Below, in pieces: positions 1 to 9,812 of a stretch of 64,000 bases of DNA (positions within the stretch are counted from its first letter, which is position 1; the number at the start of each line of letters is the position of its first letter). Source of the stretch: Silene latifolia (lineage: Eukaryota; Streptophyta; Magnoliopsida; Caryophyllales; Caryophyllaceae). The stretch covers positions 20,834,948 to 20,898,947 of the forward strand of contig NC_133532.1 in the NCBI RefSeq assembly GCF_048544455.1, written 5' to 3'. Made by a program: the position numbers and the translations under genes. The notes beneath the pieces are model-generated. The model did not search any database, was not told the DNA's origin, and saw nothing but the letters and a program-made list of their open reading frames with translations.

Positions 1-2381
1 ATTATTGCCTTGATGGGTGACGAAGTGATCGTCACTACTTTGCCATTTAGTGGGATCTTGATCTGTTGATGAAGGGTGGATGTTACCGCTTTGGAAGCGT
101 GAATCCAAGGCCTTCCCAGAAGTATGTTGAATGAAGCTTCGATGTCCACTATTTGGAAGTTAACCTTTCATTCGATTGGTCCCGTGGCTATGGTTAGGTT
201 AACAAGTCCTACCACTCTTCGTCGTGTACCGTCATATGCACGTACACCTTGATTGGTAGGAGTCCAATCCGACTCTTTCATGCCTAGCTTGTATGCCGTT
301 TTGAGGGGTATGACGTTGACCGCGGAGCCATCATCCACCAAGGTCATTGGCACATTCTTCTTTAGACAAATGACAGTGATGTATAGAGCAAGGTTGTGAC
401 TAGCGCCAAAAGGTGGCAAATCTTCGTCCGAGAAAGTAATAGGATTACTTAGCTTAGGTGATTCTTGGAAGACCAAGTTGACTACATCTTCAGGAGTGGA
501 GTTATGTGCTACATTTAGCTTGGCCAAAGCTTGCAGTAAAGCTTGGCGATGTGGGAATGAGCTTGCTACTAGTTGCCAGACTGAAAGATCAGCCTTTGTT
601 TTCTGTAATTGCTTGAGCAAATGATCAGTTGGGTCATCTTCGTTGTCATTTGGTGTGATGACGTTGGTTGGACCGTTTTGAGTAGTACTTTGATATGGGC
701 GACCCGAACGAGTTAGGTGATCCACATCTTGGTCTTCACCATTTTGGACTATTTCCTTGACTAAAGAGTTTTCAATGAGATACTCGTCCTCATCATCATC
801 GGCCCAAACCCCATTGACTGCAGCTAGTTCCCTCATTCTCATGATATCACCTTCTAGTCGTATGATTTGGTCGACTAGTTTATCAACCACGGTGACTACT
901 TCTTGCATAGTGGCATTTTGAGAGAAGATCAATGGTACACGTTCTTCGGGTATTGCGTTGGGATTACGTAAAGTTGTTACCATGATTTCTAATTCCCAAA
1001 CTTGTCTATCTACACTCCTTGCCCATGTGATGAAGTCGGAAATGGTAGGGGAGATAGTAGAGTAGAGCCCTTCATTCTCAATCGCGTGAATTTCATTTTC
1101 GATTGGAGAAATGAGGTGTGAGCAATCTAAGGTAGATTCATCACTTGTAATCACTAGAACTCCAAGAGGATTCTGAGTGTTGTTGGGCTTACCTCCTGGT
1201 TGTATTGGAAGTCGACCATCTTCAATCATGTCTTGGAGCACGTGTTTCAACTTGTAGCATTTTTCTGTGTCGTGCCCTTTGCCTCTATGGTATTCACAGT
1301 ATGAATTTTCGTCCCAAAACTTAGACTTCCTCTCGGGTTCGGGAGTAGGTCCAATGGGTTGGAGTTTACCTTGCTTCATTAGCCTTTTTAGAGCGTTGGA
1401 GTAAGTGTCCCCAAGGTTTGTGAATTTCCTTGGTGGGGTAGTTTTCTTGGATGGCTCGAGAAGGTTAACTTCATCGGTCTTGCTAGTAGAGCCGTATGAA
1501 CGACTTGTGGACCCTTGATATCCTCGACCTACCGTTTTGGACAAGAGTCCTTTACGGATGTCATCTTCAATTCGTGTCCCTAATACGGTTAAGTCCTTGA
1601 AAGTCTTGATATTTTGATATCTCAAATGATTGGCATAGATGGGTTTGAGATTATCCACAAACTTTTCCACAAGAGTAGCCTCATCCGGGCGTTCAACTAG
1701 TTGAGTGCTAGTCTTCCTCCACCTACTTAGGAAGTCGGTGAATCCTTCTTTGTCATTTTGGGTAAGAAACTCTAGAGTACGCATGTTGACTTGGATCTCG
1801 GCATTATCCGCATATTGTTTAGAGAACTCGATTGCGGCGTCTTCCCAAGTAGCGACCTTCTTGTGATCTAGGGTGTAGAACCATTGCTTCGGGATGGTGT
1901 CAAGAGATGAAGGAAAGATCCTTAAGAACATCTCGGGTTTGATGCCTTTGATAGACATGTAATCCTTGAAGGCACGGATGTGATTTAAAGGGTTCTCATG
2001 CCCCTTGAACTTAGGGATATCCGTCATACTAAAGTTAGTTGGCAATTTGGAATTGACGGCTTCATACTTGCGATTGTTCTCCCTATAAATGTCATCCCCC
2101 TTAAGGTACATCAATTGCTCCTCTAGGTATTGGAGTCTTTTCTCAGCTGCAGTCATCCCCATGAGAGGATTCTCATCCCTAGATTCGTCATCGGAGTTAC
2201 GTAGTACTTCACTCTCAAGAGGGGGCAACCTTCCCTCTACGGCATAGATACGGCCTTCGATGAGCTCAAGGCGGTCATAGGTTTGTTCTTGAGTGGATTG
2301 CATTTGGGCTAGCGCGGCTAGGATTCGATCATTACTATTCTGGAGTTGGTTGAAGTTTGCTTCGTCACTTGATCCGGGCAT
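1..2381 (-). pseudogene. Tat gag-protease reading frame with one in-frame stop
   Basis: A 737-codon frame starts at 2381. It has an N-terminal coiled-coil-like stretch, then a Retrotrans_gag-type capsid domain at roughly residues 110-290. Near residue 360 there is a zinc-knuckle variant, CX2HX4HX4C, instead of CX2CX4HX4C. An aspartic protease motif (VDDGSAVNVI) lies near residue 683. The frame stops at 168-170 (TGA), but the same frame continues to the left edge with clear protease homology to the copy at 52214-52897 (WIH, KAVTST and PLNGK-like blocks). The relative has Arg at the stop position, so this is a nonsense mutation rather than the end of the protein. Gag and protease are fused in one frame, as usual for this lineage. 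Confidence 0.85.
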
Positions 2382-3156
2382 CTTGGAAACTGAATAAGAG
2401 ATCGGCGACGAATCAAAACACGATCAACCATTCTATCACACTTGCTAAAAGAAGAAAAGTTTTGACTCGTGAAGTGGGTGTGTGCCACTTGTGTTGAGTG
2501 AACTTTGAAGAAAGACAAGTTTTTTGAAAATGTGTGTCCTAGCCAACTGTAGTGTAGTTGTAGGAGTGGACTCGAAGTGAGGTTTTGAAATGGGTTTGTG
2601 GCCCGAATTTTGACGCGACAAACGGACAGAGTTTTGACCGGGTTTTGCGCTAATTGGAAGCCTTTTTTCGAAATTCTTGTTTGAAAAAGGGTTTTGATTT
2701 TTGAAAATTCGTCATGGTTTTGTTTAGAAATGGTGATCACGTAAGGTTTACACATTTATACAAGCATTATAACGGGATACTGAGTGCATTTAGAAGGGTT
2801 TTGGTTTAAAGGGTGGGTTGCCATACCGAACCATCAAACCCGAAGTCTGTGGAGAGGCTCGTGCCAAACAAGAGTAAGGCCGATTCCTAGTCCATTTCCT
2901 CAAGTAGTGAAGGCCCTTGATACAAACAAGAGTAAGCATCATGGTATGGATGACGTCAATCGCTATCCATCCTTAGGCCCAAATAAGAATTAGGACCGTT
3001 TAGACGGGACGATTGGTCGAATGGGTTGGGTTGGGCCTAGGAAGGCCGAATTAAACGGTCTAGGAAGACCGAGTTATGAAAACCGACAATTGTCTTGTAC
3101 AAACTATTCCCTAACCTTGTTCAAGTTTCACCCTTGGCTACACGTAAGTGTATTAT

Positions 3157-3173
3157 CCCCAGCGGAGTCGCCA
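3157..3173 (-). other. Primer binding site (tRNA-Arg type)
   Basis: Read on the minus strand the site is TGGCGACTCCGCTGGGG, starting 3 nt after the 5' LTR end. Its complement ends in CCA and matches my memory of the plant tRNA-Arg 3' end, the primer reported for Tat/Ogre elements. The tRNA identity is from memory. Confidence 0.8.
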
Positions 3174-3176
3174 AAC

Positions 3177-5618
3177 TGTGGACAGCGGGCCGCCCACGGG
3201 GGCGCTTGGTGAAAACGAAACAAGCGTTTGCATTTTTGTATGGAGTCGCCACCAATTTTTATGGGAAATTGGAACCGTTCGAATACCTCGCGTCATGTCA
3301 AGACACAAAGTAGAGACATGAACACTAAGCAATCGCTACCCTTAGCATTCTATGTCTAGAATGACTCTCGTGGATGCCAATGAACACGGGTGTTCACAGA
3401 TATCTGGAGTAAGGGGTGAGGGTACGTATTAGGAAGCTCTTTTGATCGAACACCTAATCCCGCCCGCCTCGATAGCGGCCTCTACTAATGATTAGGGAAG
3501 TTATTCGTACTTGATATATCGTCGGCTATATGCATGCAATGCAACATCCAATAGATTAATCCTAGCATGTGAGAATTAAACTAAGTCGGTTAACACATAA
3601 TTAGCATACAATTGTGTCGAAGTAGGATTTAGGTTCAATTACATGTGAAACATTCAAGCAATAAAAGAAATACAATAATTATGAATTACAATAATGAAAA
3701 TTACAATAATTACAACGGATTAGGCGATTTATGTCGAAAATACCTTTAAAACGGATAATTTGAGAAAAAGAATAAAAGAATGAAAGAAACTAACGAACAG
3801 GACAGAAGGTGATATTACGGATAAAAGTTAGTTTATACGTAAACTAATTAAACTACGTCAAGGCAGAAACGGAGTTCGGGGTGAGAATTTCGGCCGAGAA
3901 CAGGCGCAGAAGTGCGTCCTTTGGAACAAGGCGCAGCAGACGCTGCGTCTGTTCCTTGGCTCAGTTCTGGCTGTGAAGCCGTATTTGCAAGCCGTTAATG
4001 TCGATTGGTGATTTTAATGATTAATTAAATTATTTACTCGGATGAAAGTGATTAACATGTTGTTTAACATATGAATGGGTCATGAAAACAGTAGAACATG
4101 TGAATGAGACGGATGCAAACGGATTATTACACGATTGAATAATGATAGAAGTGAAAAATATTAATGAGTCCTACAAATTAATTCAATTAACTACGTTAAA
4201 TACAATGGATTAATGACGAATATGCGACGAATACGTGAATAAACAGATGAAAACTATGTCAAAGACGAACCCCAGAAACTCAATATGAACAAATTGAATC
4301 TCTACAACCCGGAATTGAATTTAATGACGAAAACCCGTAAACATTGGATTATTTGGGATTTAAGTCGGATTTATTACAAATTAAACATGAGAACGATGGT
4401 GATTATAACACATGTGGAATTATTATGATATTAAGACGAAGAATTAATGAGACGAAGCAAGTAAAAGAAAGAATTTGAACACGAATTACAGAGGACAAAC
4501 GAAGAAGAAAGGAAGCGAGGCTGGCGGCCTCACGAAGAGGCGCGGCAGAGGCTGCGCTCCTTCAAGAGGCGCAGCGATTCTTTGCGTCCTTTCTCGACGG
4601 TTATCTCTCGGAAATCCGCAAAAACGAGTTTTAACAAAGGGTTTTGGAAATCGGTTTTAATGGTATTTTCGACGTAAACCTTACAATTGATGATACGAAA
4701 AGTAAAATACAATAAATAAAAGAGGAATTTACACCCTCAGACTTACATGTTGATGAAACGAGATGAACTAAGATATCGATTAGTGATGCTCGACGCGAAT
4801 GCAAAGAAAGTGCCCTCGTAAGAGGAAAACGATTGATTAATTAAGTTGATTATTGGTGTAGTTGGTCAAATTGGTCGGTCATGCAACATGCAGAGAGGGT
4901 GGTACCCGGAAAGATCCGAGCTTACGTGGTCAAAAGTTCAAGCACGTAGGCGCCAATAAGTAAGAACAAAGTCTAGAATGCAAAGGGAGAAGAGAAGGGC
5001 GGACACTCGCGTGAGAAATATGAGGAGCGAAGGCTCCTATTTATACTAATCACGTGAAGGAATTAGGGTTTCGGAGACTCTTTGGAAGTGAATCTCGGAA
5101 AGATATGAAAAAGATACGAGAAACGTGCAGAAAAGGGCCTGGGAAGAGGCGCAGCAGCCATTGCGTCTCTTGGAAGAGGCGCAAAGACTGTCTTGCGTCT
5201 ATTCCCCAGAGGAGGTTTCCTCTGTTGAAGAAAGATTTCCGTGTTTGAGTTATGGTAGGACGGAAATAATTCGATCTTCCTTAATATTTTATATGAATAT
5301 TACGGGATTTTATTTGCCAAAAGATAAAGTTTGTGAAATATGGAATAGAAATATCCGGAACATTCCAGAACATTCCGACTCGGGATTTAACGGTTATCAG
5401 AAAATGGAGACGGTTTTAGGCCCGGACTCCGAATGTGCTCTAATTACTGCCAAAACGACCGTATCGGGACGTAGATGACAACCATGAGGTAGACATTAAT
5501 ATTTGAGCAATCACTTGACGATAATCTTACGAACTGTCACAAATCGTTCCGCGTATCAAACATGCGGCCCAATCATCACCGGGTGGTTTGCGGGAGGTGC
5601 AGAAACGAGGTATCTACA
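3177..5618 (-). repeat. 5' LTR of the Tat element (about 2.44 kb)
   Basis: On the minus strand it begins TGTAGATACC at 5618 and ends CCACA at 3177, next to the PBS. It carries a TATA box at 5038-5045 and three doublets of a GGCGCA...TGCGTC inverted motif (3903-3949, 4540-4589, 5148-5200). The inner end (3177-3300) includes a GC-rich block and GGAGTCGCCACC, resembling Tat LTR ends. No coding capacity is seen; short frames inside it are not supported. Confidence 0.85.
5038..5045 (-). promoter_or_regulatory. TATA box of the Tat LTR
   Basis: TATAAATA on the minus strand, inside the LTR, about 570 bp from the LTR start. It is embedded in a 15-bp string (5040-5054) identical to the TATA context of the unrelated LTR at 46335-47737. 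A doublet of GGCGCA...TGCGTC motifs lies about 105-160 bp upstream. Confidence 0.6.
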
Positions 5619-5642
5619 GGTATATGGTTCAAACAAAATATA

Positions 5643-5716
5643 TACTCCCTCCGTCCTAGTCAATAGTTTACATTTGCTTTATTCCCCTTACAAAATACAG
5701 CAAATGTAAACTATTC
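5643..5716. mobile_element. Truncated Stowaway-like MITE, copy 1
   Basis: It starts TACTCCCTCCGTCC, the Stowaway-type terminus after a TA. It contains inverted arms AATAGTTTACATTTGCT and AGCAAATGTAAACTATT around a short loop. The right arm stops before the expected terminal repeat, so the element is truncated. The same truncated form is at 12296-12369, so truncation predates the duplication. Confidence 0.5.
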
Positions 5717-6006
5717 ATTAATTTCACACATGTCTTAATATTAATCATAAGGGCTATCAAAGCGTCTCGATTCCCTTACACTTATGGTGATTAGTACTTA
5801 ATAAAGTTTGCTAGAATTCGAGATAACAAAGCTTTAGAGGCTACTTAATGCTTAGAATCAAATACGTATCAAGAGACCATAATGGATTAGGAAATTTCAT
5901 TTTTTTAGAATTATGTGACACCCGGATTTGAACTATAATGTTCTATAACTTAGTTTCAAAATAATCAAGGTCATTAACCCGTACGAAGTACGGGCTTTCA
6001 AACTAA

Positions 6007-6130
6007 TTTCTAGTATTATCAAGGATCTAAAATTAGATCTTCAGTTCTTTGATGAAGTGATAATTAAACATTGATTTCGTGAAGTCAACAAAGTTGCCGA
6101 CTTTATGGCTTTTACAGGACATCCATGTCC
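6007..6130 (+). pseudogene. RNase H-like (RVT_3) pseudogene, C-terminal half, copy 1
   Basis: Translation resumes right after the Helitron end with SSIIKDLKLDLQFFDE, then FREVNKVADFMA, the typical end of the plant RVT_3 RNase H domain (a REAN.VADFLA type motif). There is an in-frame stop before FREVNK. The matching N-terminal half is not upstream here. It lies downstream at 6321-7805, attached to the other copy. The source could be a LINE RNase H domain or a stand-alone RNase H family gene. Confidence 0.6.
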
Positions 6131-6488
6131 AAGTCTTTCGAGGTGGTTTGAAAGTCGGTGGCTTCAATTTACCTCAATCATTCGGAAGAATGAGATAGGT
6201 TGATCCTACCTTAGAGGATAAATCTAATTTAATTACCTTATCATAAAAAATTCTCAATTGTTTATTTACAATATTTAAGTAGACAATATTTTTTTAGTAC
6301 AAATATTAAAATTAATAGGCCGTTTTGTTAGAAGCAAAAAAAGAAGATGTTAATAAAGCTGGTCTAGGATATTCTATAAGAGATCACAATTGTAAAGTCG
6401 TTTTGTTATGAGCAAAAAAGTGCAGGTCTAATAGTATTCTTGTTGCGGAAGCTCTCGCTTTAGAAGAAGACATTTTAGCAATTAAATA

Positions 6489-7714
6489 TGATAAGGCTAA
6501 AGTCGTATCACCTAAATCAAAGTAATCCTATCTCAGTACTAACAAAATAGCTAGTGGCAAGAAAGGTATTGAATCCATAGGGAGGCGGTAATATTCAATT
6601 TTTTAATATATAAAGTGTCTTAAAGTAACCGATTTCTTGGGGGTTTTGTTTATTTGTTTTCTAACAACTAATAGCAAGTGAAATAAAGATGATTAACAAT
6701 AATATTAAAGAAGTCTAGGTCAATTATACAGGGTGTATCTTAATCAATTGTTAGGTCAATCAAACTATCTAAGTTCACAAGATTGATTAATTCTATTATG
6801 CCCTTTAGATTAAGTCTAACAATCTAACATGCAATCGCTATAATTAAACACAACCTATCTGATTATCGCAGCCTATATTAATTCTAATCCAGTCGGTGAA
6901 AGTATTAATTCGCTACGCTAATTATAGATTCATGCCTTAAATCATATAACTAGAAGAAGAACAATAATCAAACGATATTTTATACTATATTACTAACAAT
7001 CAATTAATAACCCCCCTTCTAATCAACCTAGATCCCCTTTATCCTAGATGAATAATTTAGCTACTCATATTAGATTGATTCACAACATAAAGGTAGATGA
7101 AAGCATGATTGAAGACATAAAATAATAACAATGAATTAAAAACATAAACTTGAATAATAATTAATGAAAAATGATTAAGTACATTAACAATTAATAAGGA
7201 AAGATTAAAGATACAAAAAGTATGCTAGCCAACCGATTCTAAGAGTATTTGCCGTAAGAAAGTAAATAAAAGCGTAACCTAATAATCCTTTCGAGTTTAG
7301 AATATATATATTACAAATAAGACGTGTTTTAGGAAAATACGAAAATCAATCTAACAAAGAGGATCCTCGATCGAGCCTTGACATACTCGATCGAGGACAA
7401 GTTACTAGATCGAGCCCCTATATACTTGATCGAGGAACCAAGTGCTTAAGCTTGATTTCGTCTTTAACTTCTCTTCTTATCTTCAAGTCTCCTTGTTTCT
7501 CGTGTCATGCCTCGTGTATTCCGCTATGCCATATCCGAAATGCTCATCTTTATTTGATTCGCCTCGTAATGCGTCATTTCTGCATTAAAACATAAAGTAG
7601 CGGCAATATCACCATTTCACTAATAAAGGCATATAAATGACATAATAGGCACGGAAACGGTATCAAAAACAACATGAAAGGAATTATAAAGGTGTATATA
7701 AAAGTGATACATCA
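6489..7714 (-). mobile_element. Solo LTR, 1226 bp, TSD AAATA
   Basis: The insertion runs TGATAAGG...ATACATCA and is flanked by perfect 5-bp duplications AAATA (6484-6488 and 7715-7719). Removing it with one TSD rejoins the RNase H reading frame (ILAIK + YLGIS), which independently proves the boundaries. A TATA-like run (about 7300-7312, minus strand) and four CTCGATCGAG-type palindromes (7366-7434) suggest transcription on the minus strand. No internal region or second LTR remains, so it is a recombination product. Family not identified. Confidence 0.9.
7366..7434. repeat. Four CTCGATCGAG-type palindromes at about 20 bp spacing
   Basis: Units start at 7366, 7386, 7405 and 7425 (CTCGATCGAG, CTCGATCGAG, CTAGATCGAG, CTTGATCGAG). 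They sit 55-125 bp upstream of the minus-strand TATA-like run. The same core and spacing occur in the unrelated LTR at 47564-47634. Confidence 0.85.
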
Positions 7715-8104
7715 AAATACTTAGGAATTTCAAAGTAAATTCTGGAAGGTGATAATTTAAGTTTTATCAACTCAATTCGTAGTACTTGACAAATTCCTTG
7801 AGAAATCTATCTATATATATATATATATAAAGAGGTCATGGTTCAGTTACCATCTTAGCTCTAGGAACCGCCAACACACTTATAATAAAATGCTACAAAA
7901 ATATTTTTCTAAAAGATCCATAGGCCATAACGGCTTATGTAGTCTTAATACCAAATTTATTTGTATTTATTATCACGAATTTTTATTTGAGGAGGAATTA
8001 TCCGTCTTCAATCATTTTTGTTTAAATAGGTACTTAAATTAAAGGATTTACAAACAGAGTTCATACATCAATTAAGGGGGAGTAGGAGCCTGACTCCAGA
8101 GAAC

Positions 8105-9600
8105 AAACCATTATTAAATCGAGTTGGATGTCGAACTAGGAGCAAAAAAGATAATGTACTTCTTAGTATGTTATATGTCACACATTGAAAAATAATGTAG
8201 ATGTGGTGAACATACTACGTATAAATAGTAGAAAAGGTGGGGTCATCCTATTATAAATAGTATAATTGTCCCACATCGAAAGATTAACATAAGGTTGGCT
8301 GATCCTATTATTATAAATAGTAGAATTATCTCACATTGAAAGATTAACATAATGTGCAGTAAGTGGATTATACATCTGATGTATTACCACCAATTGCTTA
8401 GTTTTTGAGCATTACAACAAAATTTTCGAGTTTTGTTTTAAAGTTTCTGAGTTTACTATAAAGTCTCTGAGTTCATTCAATTAGACATTAAGTTCAAGAA
8501 ATTACAATATAACTCAAAAACATTACATATAAACTCAGTTAAATCTGAGTTTTGATGACAATAAATTAAAATGTAACTTATAAATATAAGCTCAAAAACT
8601 AACGAGGTCTGAGGTAGTACATCCGATGTATGTTCCTATTTCTACATAATGTGGGGTGATCCTATGATTATAAATATGAGTCATCTTTTGAGCTTAAATA
8701 TCAACCCACATTTTTTTGAATCTCTTAAGTATTGTCTTAAATAACTCTTATATGAGTTTGTATTATTACCTCCACGATAGTGAAATTTATTTGTATTATA
8801 CTTTTGATTTTGGTTTCACGATTATATAATTATATATAGTTATATCATCTCATTTTCTACTCAAATTTAGTAGCTTAACAATAAGTTAATTATTTTTAAA
8901 TTTTTAAGCTAAATTTTTAAATAACAAACATACATCAGTGATATACTTATTATATAAGAGACTTTAAAAGTACGTTACATAATGTTAGTTTTTCATATTA
9001 ATTTTTCAAGTTTTAACATTTTTTTCATCTAGAAAGTCCAACCTTTAAAAACTACACTTAATATTTACAAGAAAAAAAATGTTAATTTTATACGTAAGAA
9101 AAATTTGGACTTTAGATAAGATTAGTTTGTTAGCAATAAGATAAAATTGTACAGATGTTACCTATATACGTGCGAAAAACTTTAGACTCTAGATAAGATT
9201 AGTTTGTTAGTATTTACTCATTATTAATCGGATTGGATGTTGAACGTACGAATATTAACCTATAGTATTTGCTCATATTATTAAATATAACTACTATTGG
9301 ATTTAATGAGTAGCAATTGTCCGTATTTCGGGATTCGAGTTGAATGTCGAGTTAGGTGTGAAAAATTAAAGATGGTGTATTTCTTAGTATGTTATTTGTC
9401 CCAAATTGAAAAACAATGAAAGTGTTGTAAATATACTACGTATAAATAGTAGAATTATCCACATTGAAAGATTAACATAAGATAGGGTGATCTTATGATT
9501 ATAAATAGAAGTCATCATTGAAACTTGGGAATAAACAACCCAAAATTTTTTGAGTCAAACTATTGTGAAAGAGAGCTCTTAAGAGTTTCTATTATTAACA
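8105..9600. repeat. TRIM-like direct repeat pair with promoter-like tandem units
   Basis: 8105-8770 (without the MITE at 8357-8643) and 9335-9600 share, in order, a GAGTTG-ATGTCGA block, CTTCTTAGTATGTTAT, TACTACGTATAAATAGTAG, GAAAGATTAACATAA and GATTATAAATA. In the first copy the unit (TCCCACATTGAAAGATTAACATAA followed by TATAAATAGTAG) is repeated about three times (8160-8350). The pair is about 1.2 kb apart with no coding between, which suggests a decayed TRIM or another LTR element with short ends. Exact termini were not found. Confidence 0.5.
8357..8643. mobile_element. MITE, 287 bp, Mutator-like, 9-10 bp TSD
   Basis: It is flanked by ACATAATGTG on both sides (8347-8356 and 8644-8653). 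The ends are imperfect inverted repeats of about 31 bp, sharing TACATC.GATGTA.TACC, and the inverted symmetry continues inward (TTAGTTTTTGAGC against GCTCAAAAACTAA). No coding. Long inverted arms and a 9-10 bp duplication point to the Mutator superfamily. Confidence 0.75.
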
Positions 9601-9812
9601 GTTAAAATTAAAATTTAACAAACTAGAATTTTGTTGTCAATAAATTGTATGTTTGCTTATAGTGGTCAAAAACATAGATGAGTTTATCTTTTACGCCTTT
9701 ACGGTGGAATGATAGCAATAAGATGATCATATGAGTATACATTATATGTGCTTTGTGAAAGAAAGAACCTAAAAATGAACTTTTTGTATAAGTATTAGAA
9801 GATTAATTATTA

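Larger units (their letters stand above)
1..5618 (-). mobile_element. Ty3/gypsy LTR retrotransposon, Tat lineage, 5' part (runs off left edge)
   Basis: The order on the minus strand is 5' LTR (3177-5618), primer binding site (3157-3173), about 770 bp of leader, gag, then the start of protease and pol leaving the window. The gag type, the very long LTR and the PBS (a match to the 3' end of a plant tRNA-Arg as I recall it) fit the Tat/Retand/Ogre group. The right boundary is firm: the sequence right of 5618 reappears at 12272 without the LTR, so 5618/5619 is an insertion junction. The 3' LTR and target duplication lie outside the window. A related, more decayed copy is at 48460-54734. Confidence 0.88.
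5619..6320. repeat. Partial copy 1 of a duplicated segment (copy 2: 12272-12895 plus 14290-14375)
   Basis: This segment is about 93-95% identical by eye to 12272-14375 once the 1.4 kb insertion at 12896-14289 is removed from copy 2. It holds the last 388 bp of a Helitron (ending CTAA at 6006 after the hairpin CCCGTAC-GAA-GTACGGG at 5978-5994), followed by the C-terminal half of an RNase H pseudogene and AT-rich sequence to AATAGGCC. Its left end is cut by the Tat LTR. At 6320 it joins sequence that copy 2 does not have. Confidence 0.85.
6321..7805 (+). pseudogene. RNase H-like (RVT_3) pseudogene, N-terminal half, split by a solo LTR
   Basis: 6345-6488 translates to AGLGYSIRDHNCKVVLL, a stop, then ILVAEALALEEDILAIK. 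After the solo LTR (6489-7714) the frame continues with YLGISK and, after a 1-nt shift, LEGDNLSFINSIRST. These are the first strand, the AEALAL helix and the GDN block of the RVT_3 domain. The gene breaks again at 7805 where a Helitron enters; its C-terminal half resumes at 12661. Stops and the frameshift show it is dead. Confidence 0.65.

Noticed and set aside
3157..3173. tRNA-like sequence CCCCAGCGGAGTCGCCA
   Set aside because: Only the 3' end of a tRNA is present, with the position expected for a primer binding site; no tRNA gene.
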